A stretch of 64,000 bases of DNA from Acidobacteriota bacterium (GCA_947482665.1 CANKJK010000013.1:30554-94553); one strand, 5' to 3'. Numbered from the stretch's first letter, positions 34,043 to 43,156 are shown. Translations and numbers: made by a program. Notes: generated from the sequence alone by a model not told the origin.

Positions 34043-36367
34043 CTATGCCTTCAGCAGCAGGCTTTTCACGTAGTCGGGCGTCAGCGGCGTGCGCCGCGGC
34101 TGCACACCCGTGGCGTCGAACACCGCTGCGAGAATCGCCGGCTGCGGGAGCGAATTCGCCGCTTCCCCCACGCCGCCGAAGCCCACGTCATCACGCGAGA
34201 TCGTGACGACCTTGATCTCGGGCAGGTCCTTCATCGTCGGAATCCTGTACTTGGTCCAGTCGATGGAGGTGACCTTACCCTGGTCGAAGGTGAGCTGCTC
34301 CATGAGGACCTCGCCCATGCCCATCACCACGCCACCTTCGCAGTTGCTCTTGAGGTGACGCGGGTTGATGACCTTGCCCGGGTCGACGCCGATGGTGAAC
34401 TTCGTGACACGGACCGCGCCCGTGGACGGAACGACCTCCACCTCGGCGGCACCAGCCCAGTAGGCACCAAAGCGATACATCGCCGCGAAGCCGCGACCTT
34501 TCACCGGCGCGTCGCCCGTGCGGCGCGCCGCCGGGTTTGGCGAGGGGCGCGGTGCCCACCCAGCCTCGGCCACCGTCTTCCTGATGATGTCGATCAGGCG
34601 CTGGTCCGTGGTGTGGTCGATGCGGAACTGGGCGGGGTCGGCACCCGCGGCAACGGCGGCCTCGTTCAGGATGGACTCGAGCGCACAGACATGCTGCCGC
34701 TGGCCGGGTGTGCGCATGATGTTGCCGCGCAGGCCCACGCCTGACGGCGGCTTCATCAGTTCTACACGGGCGCCGGCGCCCTGATGGAATTCGTTCGGGA
34801 TGACATACGGCTGCGTCACGGCGCCAAAGCCGAACTGTGCGGGGCCGCCCCCAACGGCCGGGGCAGGCACGTCGGGCAGGCCGGCCAGCATGGCCCCGAC
34901 CATCCGGTAGTCGATACCCGGCGCCATGATGAAGTCACTCTCGAGCGCCGTGAGCTTCCCGTGCGCGTCCAGTCCCGCCTTGAGGTCCGAAATCCACGCG
35001 GACGAGGCCGTCGACCACGCGAGATCTTCCTGCAGCGTCCACTGCACCCGCACCGGCTTGCCCAGGAGCTGCGAGAGGACGACGGCGTCCGCCTCCGCGC
35101 CATCCCCGCCCATCGACGTGCGGCCGTACTGCCCGGCGCCTTCGAGCCAGCGCACTGTCACCTTGTCCGTCGTGCTACCGAGCATGTGCGCCAGGTGCGC
35201 GCGCATGCCCTGCGACTGTGCCGTGTGCGTCCACACCGTGGTCGTGCCGTCGGCTTTCACGTCGGCCACCGAAATGTACGGACCAATCGGCGCGTGCTTC
35301 ACGTAGGGCTGTTCGTAGGTGGCCGAGACGACCTTCGCAGCGTTCTTCAACGCATCGGCCGTCTTCGCCTGATCGCCACGCTTGCCACCCTGCACGCGAT
35401 TGGCCTTCATCACCTCGCCGAGGTTCGAATGGCCAGGCAGGCCCGCCCACTCGCTCCAGGTCGTCGACGCCGCCACGGCGCGGCTAGCGCTCATGGCTTC
35501 CCACTCATCGGGCGAGACCACCGCGACGAGGTTGCCTTTGGTCACCACCTCGGCCGTGGGGAACTTCGCCTTGTCGAGCGCGCCAACCTTGAGCAGCGTG
35601 GACCCGAGCGTGGCCGGCCGCACCATGCGGGCGTGGAGCATGCCTGGCAGGCGCATGTCCCCGGCCCACTGCGTCTTGCCCGTGACCTTCTCTTCCACGG
35701 AGGGCGACGCGAAGGACGTGCCGACGACGGTGTACTTCGACACCGACTTCATCGGTGGATTTCCGGTGACGGTGACACCCATGATGTTGTTGATGCCGGT
35801 CCCCTTGTCGTTCATGGCGGCGAGGCCGCCGGCGACGGGAATCGTCAACTCGAACTGCTGTCCCTTGAGCAACTCCGCATAGGAGATCGACTTCCGTCCG
35901 GACGGCGTGTCGGCGCTGACCACGCCGTTGACCACCGAGAGCGCCGTCTGCGGCACGCCGATCCGCGTGGCGGCAAGGCCGAGGAGCGCCTGATACGTGT
36001 AGGCAGAGACCTTGCGGAGGTTCGCCGCGCCTTCGAGAAACGACGCCGACCAGCCGCCATCCGGCGTGCGATCCGTGTCGCCCATCACCAGGTCGATGGA
36101 CTCCGGCCGCAGGTTCAGCTCCTCGGCGACCGTCTGGCGGAAGTACGCCGCCATGCCCACGCCCATCTCGGCGCGGCCCGTTCTCGCGATCACGCGGCCG
36201 TCCGCCTTGATCTCCAGCCAGGAGTTCAGTCGGGTGGCATCAAGCACGGCCGCGTCCGCGTCAGCCCCATTGGGGGTAAACGCGTCCGGCAGCGCGGCGA
36301 GGGTGACGACCAGGCCTCCGCCAATCTTGACGAAGGAACGACGAGTGAGAGTCGGTTCATTGATCAT
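34043..36367 (-). CDS. Molybdopterin-binding subunit of an exported xanthine-dehydrogenase-family enzyme (IorB-like)
   Basis: The 774-residue protein has a Tat signal (LTRRSFVKIGGG, Arg9-Arg10), so it folds with its cofactor before export. Molybdopterin contacts include EGAGQYGRTSMGGDGAEADA and PGQRQHVCALESI. The catalytic Glu is in GFGGVGEAAN near the C-terminus. It resembles the large subunit of isoquinoline 1-oxidoreductase and of aldehyde oxidoreductases, which hydroxylate N-heterocycles or oxidise aldehydes. The substrate cannot be told. The iron-sulfur partner is nine bases upstream. Confidence 0.92.
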   Translation of the reverse strand: MINEPTLTRRSFVKIGGGLVVTLAALPDAFTPNGADADAAVLDATRLNSWLEIKADGRVIARTGRAEMGVGMAAYFRQTVAEELNLRPESIDLVMGDTDRTPDGGWSASFLEGAANLRKVSAYTYQALLGLAATRIGVPQTALSVVNGVVSADTPSGRKSISYAELLKGQQFELTIPVAGGLAAMNDKGTGINNIMGVTVTGNPPMKSVSKYTVVGTSFASPSVEEKVTGKTQWAGDMRLPGMLHARMVRPATLGSTLLKVGALDKAKFPTAEVVTKGNLVAVVSPDEWEAMSASRAVAASTTWSEWAGLPGHSNLGEVMKANRVQGGKRGDQAKTADALKNAAKVVSATYEQPYVKHAPIGPYISVADVKADGTTTVWTHTAQSQGMRAHLAHMLGSTTDKVTVRWLEGAGQYGRTSMGGDGAEADAVVLSQLLGKPVRVQWTLQEDLAWSTASSAWISDLKAGLDAHGKLTALESDFIMAPGIDYRMVGAMLAGLPDVPAPAVGGGPAQFGFGAVTQPYVIPNEFHQGAGARVELMKPPSGVGLRGNIMRTPGQRQHVCALESILNEAAVAAGADPAQFRIDHTTDQRLIDIIRKTVAEAGWAPRPSPNPAARRTGDAPVKGRGFAAMYRFGAYWAGAAEVEVVPSTGAVRVTKFTIGVDPGKVINPRHLKSNCEGGVVMGMGEVLMEQLTFDQGKVTSIDWTKYRIPTMKDLPEIKVVTISRDDVGFGGVGEAANSLPQPAILAAVFDATGVQPRRTPLTPDYVKSLLLKA

Positions 36368-36376
36368 GACGGTCCC

Positions 36377-36895
36377 CTAGGCTTTCATCGCCTTGGCGGC
36401 GACCTGAACGGCATCGATGATGGCGGTGTAGGTGCCACAGCGGCACAGGTGCGGGGAGGGTCCGCCCGTGTAGGCGTCCGTGATCTGCGCGACGGTCGGA
36501 TCGGGCACGCGTGAGAGCAGATCGACGGCAGTGATCATCATGCCGCTCTGGCAGTAGCCGCACTGCGGCACCTGCGTCTCGATCCAGGCCTGCTGGACAG
36601 GGTGTAGCGTGGACGCCGCCTTCTCGCCCGTGAGGCCCTTCTTCGCGGCCCATAGGCCCGGCAAGCCCTCAAGGGTGTGAATCTTCTTGTCGCCCACCCG
36701 CGAGACCGGCGTCACGCACGAGCGGATCTCCTTGCCGTCGGCCAGCACGGAACACGCACCGCACTGCGACGCGCCGCAGCCGAGGCGCACGCCGCTCAGC
36801 TCCAGGTTGTTGCGCAGCACATACAGCAGCGGCGTATCGGCAGCGACGTTCACCGTCTTCCGGGCACCGTTGACGGTCAGATTGAAGGTCGGCAT
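36377..36895 (-). CDS. (2Fe-2S) subunit of the IorB-like enzyme (IorA-like)
   Basis: The 172-residue protein has a plant-type ferredoxin cluster at Cys40, Cys45, Cys48 and Cys60 (CGASQCGAC, EIRSC). A second cluster in the helical domain uses CGYC (about 111-114) and CRC (about 150-152). It has no signal and is probably carried out by the Tat signal of its partner. There is no FAD-binding third subunit, which fits the two-subunit IorAB class that donates electrons to a cytochrome or other periplasmic acceptor. Confidence 0.94.
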   Translation of the reverse strand: MPTFNLTVNGARKTVNVAADTPLLYVLRNNLELSGVRLGCGASQCGACSVLADGKEIRSCVTPVSRVGDKKIHTLEGLPGLWAAKKGLTGEKAASTLHPVQQAWIETQVPQCGYCQSGMMITAVDLLSRVPDPTVAQITDAYTGGPSPHLCRCGTYTAIIDAVQVAAKAMKA

Positions 36896-36967
36896 TACCT
36901 GTCTCCTTGCGTTCAGGACTGGCGCCGGCCCTCGGAGCCGGCGGGTACGGCTGAAATTATACGGAGC

Positions 36968-39235
36968 CTAGAACCGCAGCAGGCGGTTGATCTTCACAAT
37001 GAACGACCGGTTCTGCAGGTCCGGAAAGCCCGTCACCCGGCTGTCTCGCTGGTCGTTGTAGACGACAAACATTTCGCTGCCCGGCAGATACTCCCAGCGG
37101 AACCGGATGTTGCTGGCCAGGGTCGCTGCGGTCGAGTTGTATTGGACGAGCGCGCTGACAAACGCGCGCGGCGTCAGGGCCAGGTTGACACGGGAGCCAA
37201 TCAGGTTCGTGTTAAACGAACCACCTGGCAGGTCCACGTTGTTGAATGACGCGGTGGGCTCAACGGCCAGTCTCGGCGAAATCTGCAGACGGCCACGGGA
37301 CACGCTCAGCGTCGTGCGGTGACCACCGTAGAAGCTGCCGTGCTCCAGCGTCATGGAGCTTGAGAGCTTCCGCTGCTGGCCGAAGGCGGCTGTCACCTTC
37401 GCGATGCCGTAGTCATACCCGCCGACCGGCACGATCACGCGAGGGGCAATCGTGAAGGGTCGTGGGATGTACTCGTAGGTCTGGTCGAAGCCCACGGTGA
37501 ACTTGTCGCTGTTCTGCAATTCGATGCTGGCCTCAGCGGAACCGACAACGAAGTCGCGCCGGCCACTGCCATTCTCGATGTAGTTGCCGCTGCCGATGGC
37601 GTAGTACTTGCGAATCCTATTCCGCACTTTCGGCCGGGGGCTGAATCGACCCTGGGCGTACGTCTTCCGCATGTCGAGGCGCCGCGTGAACCCCATCTCG
37701 GGGTTGAAGTTCGCACCGACGCGGGCGTGCTCCACCTGCAAACCGTAGCGATCCGCGTTGTAGTCCAGTTGACCGCGATAGCTCTGGTCGTCGCCGGTCG
37801 CGCCTCTCGCCTTCAGGACCTCAGAATCACTCTTCGCCCAGTAGGCATTGATGGAGAGGTTCGTGTAGAAAGCGAACGTCGCGTCGGCACCCGCGACGGT
37901 ATTGCGACCAACGCCCGTACGCGAGACGGACCGGTTCGTCGCCATTACACCGATCGAACTCCGGCGAAGGATGTCGCGCTTCAGGCGCATCACGGAGAAG
38001 TTGGTCGCCGGCGTCGCGGTGGCTTCAACCTCCTTCGACTCGATGTTCACCGCTCCAAAGCTGTATCGACGCGCGCGTCCCGTGAGGCGGCCACCGACCT
38101 GGAGCGGCACCTGCTGTGCGCCATTGAGGCCGATGCTCCGGCTGTAGAAGAGGATCGGCGCATCGCCCGCCGCACCGCCGGTGCCGGACGTGGTGCCGCC
38201 GAAGGCGAAGGTGCCCTGGTTTTCAAGGAAGAACTCGCGCTTCTCCGGGAAGAAGAGATTGAAACGGGTGAGGTTCACCTGCTGCTCGTCCGCCTCGACC
38301 TGCGCGAAGTCCGTGTTGTAGGTGAAGTCGGTGGTGATGTTCTGCCGTACGGCGTACTTCACGTCGAGGCCGACGTCGCCGTCGCCATCATTGGACTTCA
38401 CCGGTCGCGAGAGACGATCGGTCGTCACGCTCCCGATTGCGTAGGGCTTGACCTCGATGTTGCGGCCGGGCGGAGGCGCTTCGAGTCCCACGAGGTTGCC
38501 GTACTTGGACGCGAGCATGAAGCCGGAGGAACCGCGCGACGGATCGCTCGGGGCCATGAAGTCGACTTCATTCACCCACCGCCGGATACGCTGAATCTGA
38601 ATGCCCCAATCCTGCACCGGCTTTGCGGGATACCGAAGCGTCTTGAACGGCAGCGCCATCTCGATGGTCCAGCCCTGTTCGAAGCGGCCGGTCTCCACCT
38701 TCCAGACACCGTTCCAGTCGCCGTTGTACTGCGCTTCGTTGGCGGACTGTCCTTCGCCGCGCCCACCAATGGGATTGATGTAGAAGTTGAACGAACTGCG
38801 CCGATCCTTGAACGTGTCGAGCGCGACCGTGATGAGTTCGTTCTGCGCGAGGTTTTGCGCGGCATCCCGGCGCATTTCATTGGCCACCATGCGCTCGGGA
38901 TGGTCCTCGTAGACCTTCAGCGACACGTAGAAGTTGTCGTTGTCGTAGAGCAACCAGACTTCCACCGGTTGGCTGGCCGGGGCACCGGGCTTGGGGTCGA
39001 CCTGCGTAAACCCACTAATCGGCTTGAGCGTCGCGTAGACGCCGTCGTCCATCTTGCCATCCACCCTGAGCGGCGATGGCAGCCGGACCGCACGGACCGT
39101 GGGACGACCGGACGCGTCGCGCACTTCCACGTCAGAGGCCACCGGAGCCGAGGAGGGTGCGGCCGGGGTCTGGGCCAGCACGGAACCCGCACTGGTAAGA
39201 GCGAGGAGACCGGCGAGGACAACTGATGCACGCAT
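36968..39235 (-). CDS. DUF5916 outer-membrane protein with N-terminal CBM9-like domain
   Basis: The 755-residue protein has a signal peptide cleaved near SVLAQ. A carbohydrate-binding-family-9-like domain follows (about 48-230; VDGKMDDGVYATLKPISGFT, DNDNFYVSLKVYEDHPERM). A DUF5916 beta-barrel then runs to the C-terminus, with FFPEKREFFLENQGTFAFGG as the family mark and a terminal Phe. These proteins are probably outer-membrane channels or receptors; the ligand is unknown. The ATG lies five bases after the SemiSWEET stop. Confidence 0.9.
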   Translation of the reverse strand: MRASVVLAGLLALTSAGSVLAQTPAAPSSAPVASDVEVRDASGRPTVRAVRLPSPLRVDGKMDDGVYATLKPISGFTQVDPKPGAPASQPVEVWLLYDNDNFYVSLKVYEDHPERMVANEMRRDAAQNLAQNELITVALDTFKDRRSSFNFYINPIGGRGEGQSANEAQYNGDWNGVWKVETGRFEQGWTIEMALPFKTLRYPAKPVQDWGIQIQRIRRWVNEVDFMAPSDPSRGSSGFMLASKYGNLVGLEAPPPGRNIEVKPYAIGSVTTDRLSRPVKSNDGDGDVGLDVKYAVRQNITTDFTYNTDFAQVEADEQQVNLTRFNLFFPEKREFFLENQGTFAFGGTTSGTGGAAGDAPILFYSRSIGLNGAQQVPLQVGGRLTGRARRYSFGAVNIESKEVEATATPATNFSVMRLKRDILRRSSIGVMATNRSVSRTGVGRNTVAGADATFAFYTNLSINAYWAKSDSEVLKARGATGDDQSYRGQLDYNADRYGLQVEHARVGANFNPEMGFTRRLDMRKTYAQGRFSPRPKVRNRIRKYYAIGSGNYIENGSGRRDFVVGSAEASIELQNSDKFTVGFDQTYEYIPRPFTIAPRVIVPVGGYDYGIAKVTAAFGQQRKLSSSMTLEHGSFYGGHRTTLSVSRGRLQISPRLAVEPTASFNNVDLPGGSFNTNLIGSRVNLALTPRAFVSALVQYNSTAATLASNIRFRWEYLPGSEMFVVYNDQRDSRVTGFPDLQNRSFIVKINRLLRF

Positions 39236-39240
39236 GCGAC

Positions 39241-39492
39241 TCAATATCTCCACTTGAGGAAGGCCAGGAGCGCCGTCAGTGCCAGCGTGACACCGTTGCC
39301 GACGATCACAGGCCGCGACCCGGTCAGGACGCCATAGACGAGCCAGCATCCGACGCCGACAGAGAAGGTGGCCAGCCACGCGACGGACAGGCCATGGGCC
39401 GACCGCGACCGCCAAGTGTGAATCACCTGCGGGAGAAAGGCCACCGTCGTCAGCGTCGCGGCTGCATATCCCAGGAGGTCGGTCGGTGCCAC
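39241..39492 (-). CDS. SemiSWEET-type small sugar transporter
   Basis: The 83-residue protein has three membrane helices and the PQ-loop motif FLPQVIHTWRSRSAHGLS (about 19-36). This is the pattern of bacterial SemiSWEET proteins, which dimerise to pass sugars through the inner membrane by facilitated diffusion. The C-terminal helix holds the conserved Asn (VIVGNGVTLAL). The start is GTG. It lies directly upstream of the DUF5916 gene, so one transcript would encode an inner- and an outer-membrane route. Confidence 0.9.
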   Translation of the reverse strand: MAPTDLLGYAAATLTTVAFLPQVIHTWRSRSAHGLSVAWLATFSVGVGCWLVYGVLTGSRPVIVGNGVTLALTALLAFLKWRY

Positions 39493-39533
39493 CGCGAGAG
39501 TGTACGCGGGGGCGAGGCGGCTGAGCCAGACGA

Positions 39534-40790
39534 TTACGCCAGTTGCCGCGCGGCCGAGGCAGCCAGAGCCCGGACGCCGTCAGACAGGCGCGGTTCGTCA
39601 CTGGCGCGCCCCCAGAATTCGCCGGCCGCGGATCGGGTGTCGTCCCAGACGTCACCGGTACCGGGATTCGCCTGCGGTACGACAAATGACCGGTCGGGAA
39701 CCTGGCCCGCGGACGAGGGCGCGAGCAGCCCCGGCCTGAGCCCGCACACCGGAGCCAACCGGGCGCGGTCGCCGCCTGTCAGAAAGGCCACGCGGCGCTG
39801 GTGGCGATCCGTGGCGGCGATCAAGACGCCGAAGGCGTCGAGCCAACGAAGAAGCCTGGCGTCACTCTCGGACACGACACCGGCCTCGCGCAGGGACGCG
39901 CCGGCCTCGGTCCAGGAATCTGCGGGGTTGCGGTGCAGCGCAGAGAGGCGCATCACGGCACGGCGCCCGCGGAGACCGATGCGGTCGAAGCGCACCACCT
40001 CCAGGCACAGATAAGGGCCCGCTTCAACGATGGCCAGTTCCGCCGTTGGCACACCGCGTTCCGCGATGACACCGTGGGCCAGTGCCTCCAGGTAGAGCAG
40101 GTCGCGCCAGCGCGTCGCGACAGGGTCCGCACTGCCGTGCCCCGGGGCAAACTTGACCAGCGCGTGGCGCCCCTCGACCAGCGCCCCGAACTTCGGCCGG
40201 CTGCCGCCGAGCAACGGGCTGACCGGCTGCCCCGCCACCACGGCGTCTGCCAGCGCCGGGAAGTCCGCGCGCGTCCGGAGCGACGGCCTGATGGCCTGCC
40301 ATCGCGCGAGCGACTCCAGGCCCACGATGAGATTCCCCGGCAGGTCTTCTCCTCGCCGCGTGAGCGCGAGCAGGCTGTGGGGTGCAGACCACTGCGCCCG
40401 CTCTGGCGGCAGACGCAAGTCCGAGTGCGCCACAGCGAAGTGCGCGCTCAGAGGGCCGCCCGGCAGCGCATCGTCCACCTCGGCCGGCAAGCCGCGGCCG
40501 ACCCGCTCGGACGGATGCCACAGGGTCTCACCCGCGGCGAGCGTGACGAGGTCACCCACGGCCTCCGCGCGCCCGGTCTCGCTCACTCGGAACACGGGAA
40601 AGGTCGGACCCGCGAACCCCGGCCAGGCTTCCGGGAGGGCATAGCGCGTCGCACGGGCCCGGCCCATTCGCAGCACGGAACTGCCCTCCGCTCTCACGGC
40701 CCGCATCAGCGTGGCCGGGGAGACGCCGAGGCGCCGCCGCAGGTCAGCCGCGCCGAGACTCCCGGCCTGAAGACATCCAGACACGCCCAT
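39534..40790 (-). CDS. HipA/YjjJ-type kinase homologue, active site degenerate
   Basis: The 418-residue protein has an N-terminal winged-helix-like segment (LGAADLRRRLGVSPATLMRA) and HipA-type kinase pieces: LLGGSRPKFGALVEG and LVKFAP as the nucleotide loop and Lys, and FDRIGLRGRR. The order matches YjjJ (HipH), which acts without a HipB partner. The catalytic loop reads IAATDRHQRR (324-333), where YjjJ-type proteins have a GNTD..H.GN pattern. Asp328 and His330 remain, but the metal-binding Asn is Arg333. LAPVCG has Gly350 in place of the metal-binding Asp of LAPVYD. Kinase activity is unlikely. No antitoxin gene adjoins it. Confidence 0.82.
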   Translation of the reverse strand: MGVSGCLQAGSLGAADLRRRLGVSPATLMRAVRAEGSSVLRMGRARATRYALPEAWPGFAGPTFPVFRVSETGRAEAVGDLVTLAAGETLWHPSERVGRGLPAEVDDALPGGPLSAHFAVAHSDLRLPPERAQWSAPHSLLALTRRGEDLPGNLIVGLESLARWQAIRPSLRTRADFPALADAVVAGQPVSPLLGGSRPKFGALVEGRHALVKFAPGHGSADPVATRWRDLLYLEALAHGVIAERGVPTAELAIVEAGPYLCLEVVRFDRIGLRGRRAVMRLSALHRNPADSWTEAGASLREAGVVSESDARLLRWLDAFGVLIAATDRHQRRVAFLTGGDRARLAPVCGLRPGLLAPSSAGQVPDRSFVVPQANPGTGDVWDDTRSAAGEFWGRASDEPRLSDGVRALAASAARQLA

Positions 40791-40910
40791 CTATTTGAAA
40801 TGATTATTTACCAGTTATTAATCTAATTAAACATATATATAACAACTACTTACATACACATACTCAAACATACGTGCCATTTATTGAAACGATTTAATCA
40901 GAAACAATTT
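40791..40910. promoter_or_regulatory. AT-rich island upstream of the HipA-like gene
   Basis: These 120 bases contain 28 G or C (23 percent), against a GC-rich surrounding sequence. The stretch includes TTAATCTAATTAA, an ACATATATATAA tract and repeated ACATAC-type words. It begins right at the HipA-like start codon and ends in normal composition. It probably holds the promoter and may bind xenogeneic silencer-type proteins. The rest of the 295-base gap (40911-41085) shows no gene, only a hairpin near its right end. Confidence 0.5.
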
Positions 40911-41038
40911 GGCGACAGCGAGGCCTGATTCAGTCAGCGACTCGCAGCGGAGAGCTCCGCCCGGAATCTGGCGCTGGACGACGGCAAGCCTGGAGAACGG
41001 GAGTCGAGGCGCTGGAGGTGATACGGCGCAGGGGAATG

Positions 41039-41069
41039 CCGGAACCGGCCTTGAAGCAGCCGGTCCCGG
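41039..41069 (-). terminator. Hairpin after the VOC-protein gene
   Basis: CCGGAACCGGC (41039-41049) pairs with GCCGGTCCCGG (41059-41069), 10 of 11 positions, around a nine-base loop. It sits 17 bases past the stop of the last gene of the five-gene minus-strand cluster. No T-run follows. Confidence 0.45.
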
Positions 41070-41085
41070 TGGGCATAGCGGACGA

Positions 41086-42099
41086 CTACTTCGCGGGCGG
41101 GGCCGACTTGGACGTGCCGTTCAGCTCAAAGATCAAGCCGAGCGTGTCGCTGAAGTCGAGATAGGCATAGGCACCACCGGGCTTGCCGTTGGTCCACTTG
41201 CCGCCCTTCGCCTGGAGGTCCTTGATCATCTCGTCCATGCGATTGCCGACGTTGATGGCGAGGTGCTGCGCGGCCGAGCCCTTGTGCTGCGTCACGTACT
41301 CGGACCACGGCGTGGGGCCGCCGACGGACTGAATCGCCTCCAGCCCCATCCCGCCCTGACTCCAGAACGCCAGCTTCAGGAACGCTGCGGGGTTCCATTT
41401 ATTGTTCGGCGGGTACTGCGAGTCGCGGTACTCCATCACCTTTGGCGCGGGCACGCCGAAGGTCTTTCCGAAGGCCTCGGTCAGCGCGGCCGTGTCAGCG
41501 GCGGCGAAGCCGACGTGCCCTACGTTCAGGGACGCCAACGGGGGCAGCGCGTCGCCGGGCGGCACGGCAGGCGCCGGTTCTCCGGGCGGGCTCGCGCCAC
41601 GCACCACCTCATAGGTGGTACCGAGCGTCTTCGTGAGATTGACGTAGGCATAGGTGCCGCCCTTCTCGCCGAGCGTCCACGTCCCGCCCTGCTGTTCGAA
41701 CGCGGCTCTGGCCGCATCCACGCTGCCGGAGCCAGGAAGCGACAAGCCCAGATGCCCGATGCTCATGCCCTGCGCCTGGAGATGGTCGTAGAACGGACCG
41801 ACCTTGTTCACCGGCTGGTTCAGCTCCATGTAGAAGTTCGGCATGTAGAGCATCGCGACCTTGATTTCCGCCTTGCGGCCATCGGGGGTCGGGAGAGGGT
41901 AGGTATTGACCTTGGGTGTCTTGAAACCCATCACGCGCACGTATGCCTTGATCGCCTTGTCGATATCGGGAACGACCACGCCAATGTGGCTCAACTTCGC
42001 CGTCGTCAGTTCGCTCCCCTGCGCACGCACAAGGCCCTGCACCATGACTGCCGCCGCGACAACGGCTACCGCCACACACACATTTCTCACTCGAGACAT
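41086..42099 (-). CDS. Exported protein with two VOC (glyoxalase-like) domains
   Basis: The 337-residue protein has a signal peptide (to about 27). Two vicinal-oxygen-chelate domains follow: LSHIGVVVPDIDKAIKAYVR to VNLTKTLGTTYEVV (35-160) and LNVGHVGFAAADTAALTEAF to YLDFSDTLGLIFEL (190-330). VOC domains bind a metal and act as lyases, isomerases, dioxygenases or binding proteins. His and Glu residues at the strand starts and ends could form the metal site. AGGAG lies six bases before the ATG. It is the last gene of the exported-enzyme cluster. Confidence 0.85.
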   Translation of the reverse strand: MSRVRNVCVAVAVVAAAVMVQGLVRAQGSELTTAKLSHIGVVVPDIDKAIKAYVRVMGFKTPKVNTYPLPTPDGRKAEIKVAMLYMPNFYMELNQPVNKVGPFYDHLQAQGMSIGHLGLSLPGSGSVDAARAAFEQQGGTWTLGEKGGTYAYVNLTKTLGTTYEVVRGASPPGEPAPAVPPGDALPPLASLNVGHVGFAAADTAALTEAFGKTFGVPAPKVMEYRDSQYPPNNKWNPAAFLKLAFWSQGGMGLEAIQSVGGPTPWSEYVTQHKGSAAQHLAINVGNRMDEMIKDLQAKGGKWTNGKPGGAYAYLDFSDTLGLIFELNGTSKSAPPAK

Positions 42100-42143
42100 C
42101 CTGGCTCCTTTGAAAGAGAACGACACGTCAGTGACGCGCCCCG

Positions 42144-43148
42144 TTACTTGGCGCGATCGAGCGGCCCGTGCGCGAGGGTCCGCATCTTCCAGATGCTGCC
42201 CTGCGACACCATGTAGAGACTGCGCCGGTCCTTTCCGGCAAAGGCGAGATTCTGCATCTTCTTGGTCAGGGGAATGCGCCCCAGGAAGGCCCCCGCGGGA
42301 CTGAAGACCTGCACGCTGAGCGGCATCGCCACATAGATCCGTCCGTCCGCATCCACGCACAAGCCGTCGGCCTGATACGCAAAGGTCTTCCGCATCTCGT
42401 CCGTGATCTGGTACGCCGCCACGTTCCGGCGGTTGGTGAGTCCTCCGTCCGCCTGCACGTCAAAGCCAACAAGGTGGTCGCCGCGCGAGTCGTTCACGTA
42501 GAGCGTGCGGTCGTCCGGGCTGAGCGCGATGCCGTTGGGCATCACAATCCCCTCCGCCACGCGCCGCGGCGTTCCCTCCTTTGGCAGGTAGTAGATCGAC
42601 GTGGGCTCGGTGCCCGCAGGCTTCATCAGGGTGCCGGCGTCGGTCATGTAGACACCGTCCCGCTTGGTGACCACGAAGTCATTCGCCTGGAAAAGCGGCT
42701 TCCCTCCCACCTCGGTGGCCAGCACGGCGGCCGAGCCGGCCGGATAGAGCACACGGAGGTGGTCTGCCTTGCCAGCCGGGGTGCTGAGCATCAGCCCCAG
42801 GAGCCGCCCTCTCGAATCCACGCCCAGCGCCCGCGCCCCTGGAGAGTCCGGCAGCAGGGTCGTCAGTGTGTCGTCCAGATTGATCCGGACAATGCGCGGA
42901 CTGTTCTGTTCAATGAAGACCGCCGTGCCATCGGGCATGCCCACGATGCCGTCGGCACCCGGCAGCCCATCGTGAATCAGCGTGATCGGCTCACCCGCGG
43001 CCACCACCCCGGGAATCGCCTCGGCCGCCATCGACTTCGCCGCGAGTTTCGGGCCCAGGATGCCCGGTTGCGCCGGAGGCGGCGTCTGCGCAACGAGCGC
43101 GCCTGAGATGACCAGCGAGAACGCGGCGAGGGCAAGCGGTGCACGCAT
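42144..43148 (-). CDS. Exported SMP-30/gluconolactonase-like beta-propeller (first of two)
   Basis: The 334-residue protein has a signal peptide and a six-blade SMP-30 propeller. Visible pieces are GADGIVGMPDGTAVFIEQ, FQANDFVVTKRDGVYMTD, MPNGIALSPDDRTLYVNDS and DGLCVDADGRIYVAMP. The Asn and Asp residues in QANDF, MPNGI and DGL fit the calcium/metal site of SMP-30 lactonases. It lies between the aldolase and the VOC gene; a lactone or sugar acid would be a reasonable substrate, but this is inference. Confidence 0.87.
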   Translation of the reverse strand: MRAPLALAAFSLVISGALVAQTPPPAQPGILGPKLAAKSMAAEAIPGVVAAGEPITLIHDGLPGADGIVGMPDGTAVFIEQNSPRIVRINLDDTLTTLLPDSPGARALGVDSRGRLLGLMLSTPAGKADHLRVLYPAGSAAVLATEVGGKPLFQANDFVVTKRDGVYMTDAGTLMKPAGTEPTSIYYLPKEGTPRRVAEGIVMPNGIALSPDDRTLYVNDSRGDHLVGFDVQADGGLTNRRNVAAYQITDEMRKTFAYQADGLCVDADGRIYVAMPLSVQVFSPAGAFLGRIPLTKKMQNLAFAGKDRRSLYMVSQGSIWKMRTLAHGPLDRAK

Positions 43149-43156
43149 GGGTAACC

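Noticed and set aside
34784..39226. Long plus-strand frames opposite the molybdenum hydroxylase and the DUF5916 gene
   Set aside because: They have shadow-frame composition and no motif, and the opposite strand carries clear family signatures across the same region.
39534..41085. HipBA-type toxin-antitoxin pair
   Set aside because: No small helix-turn-helix antitoxin gene lies on either side, YjjJ-type proteins act without one, and the kinase site is degenerate.
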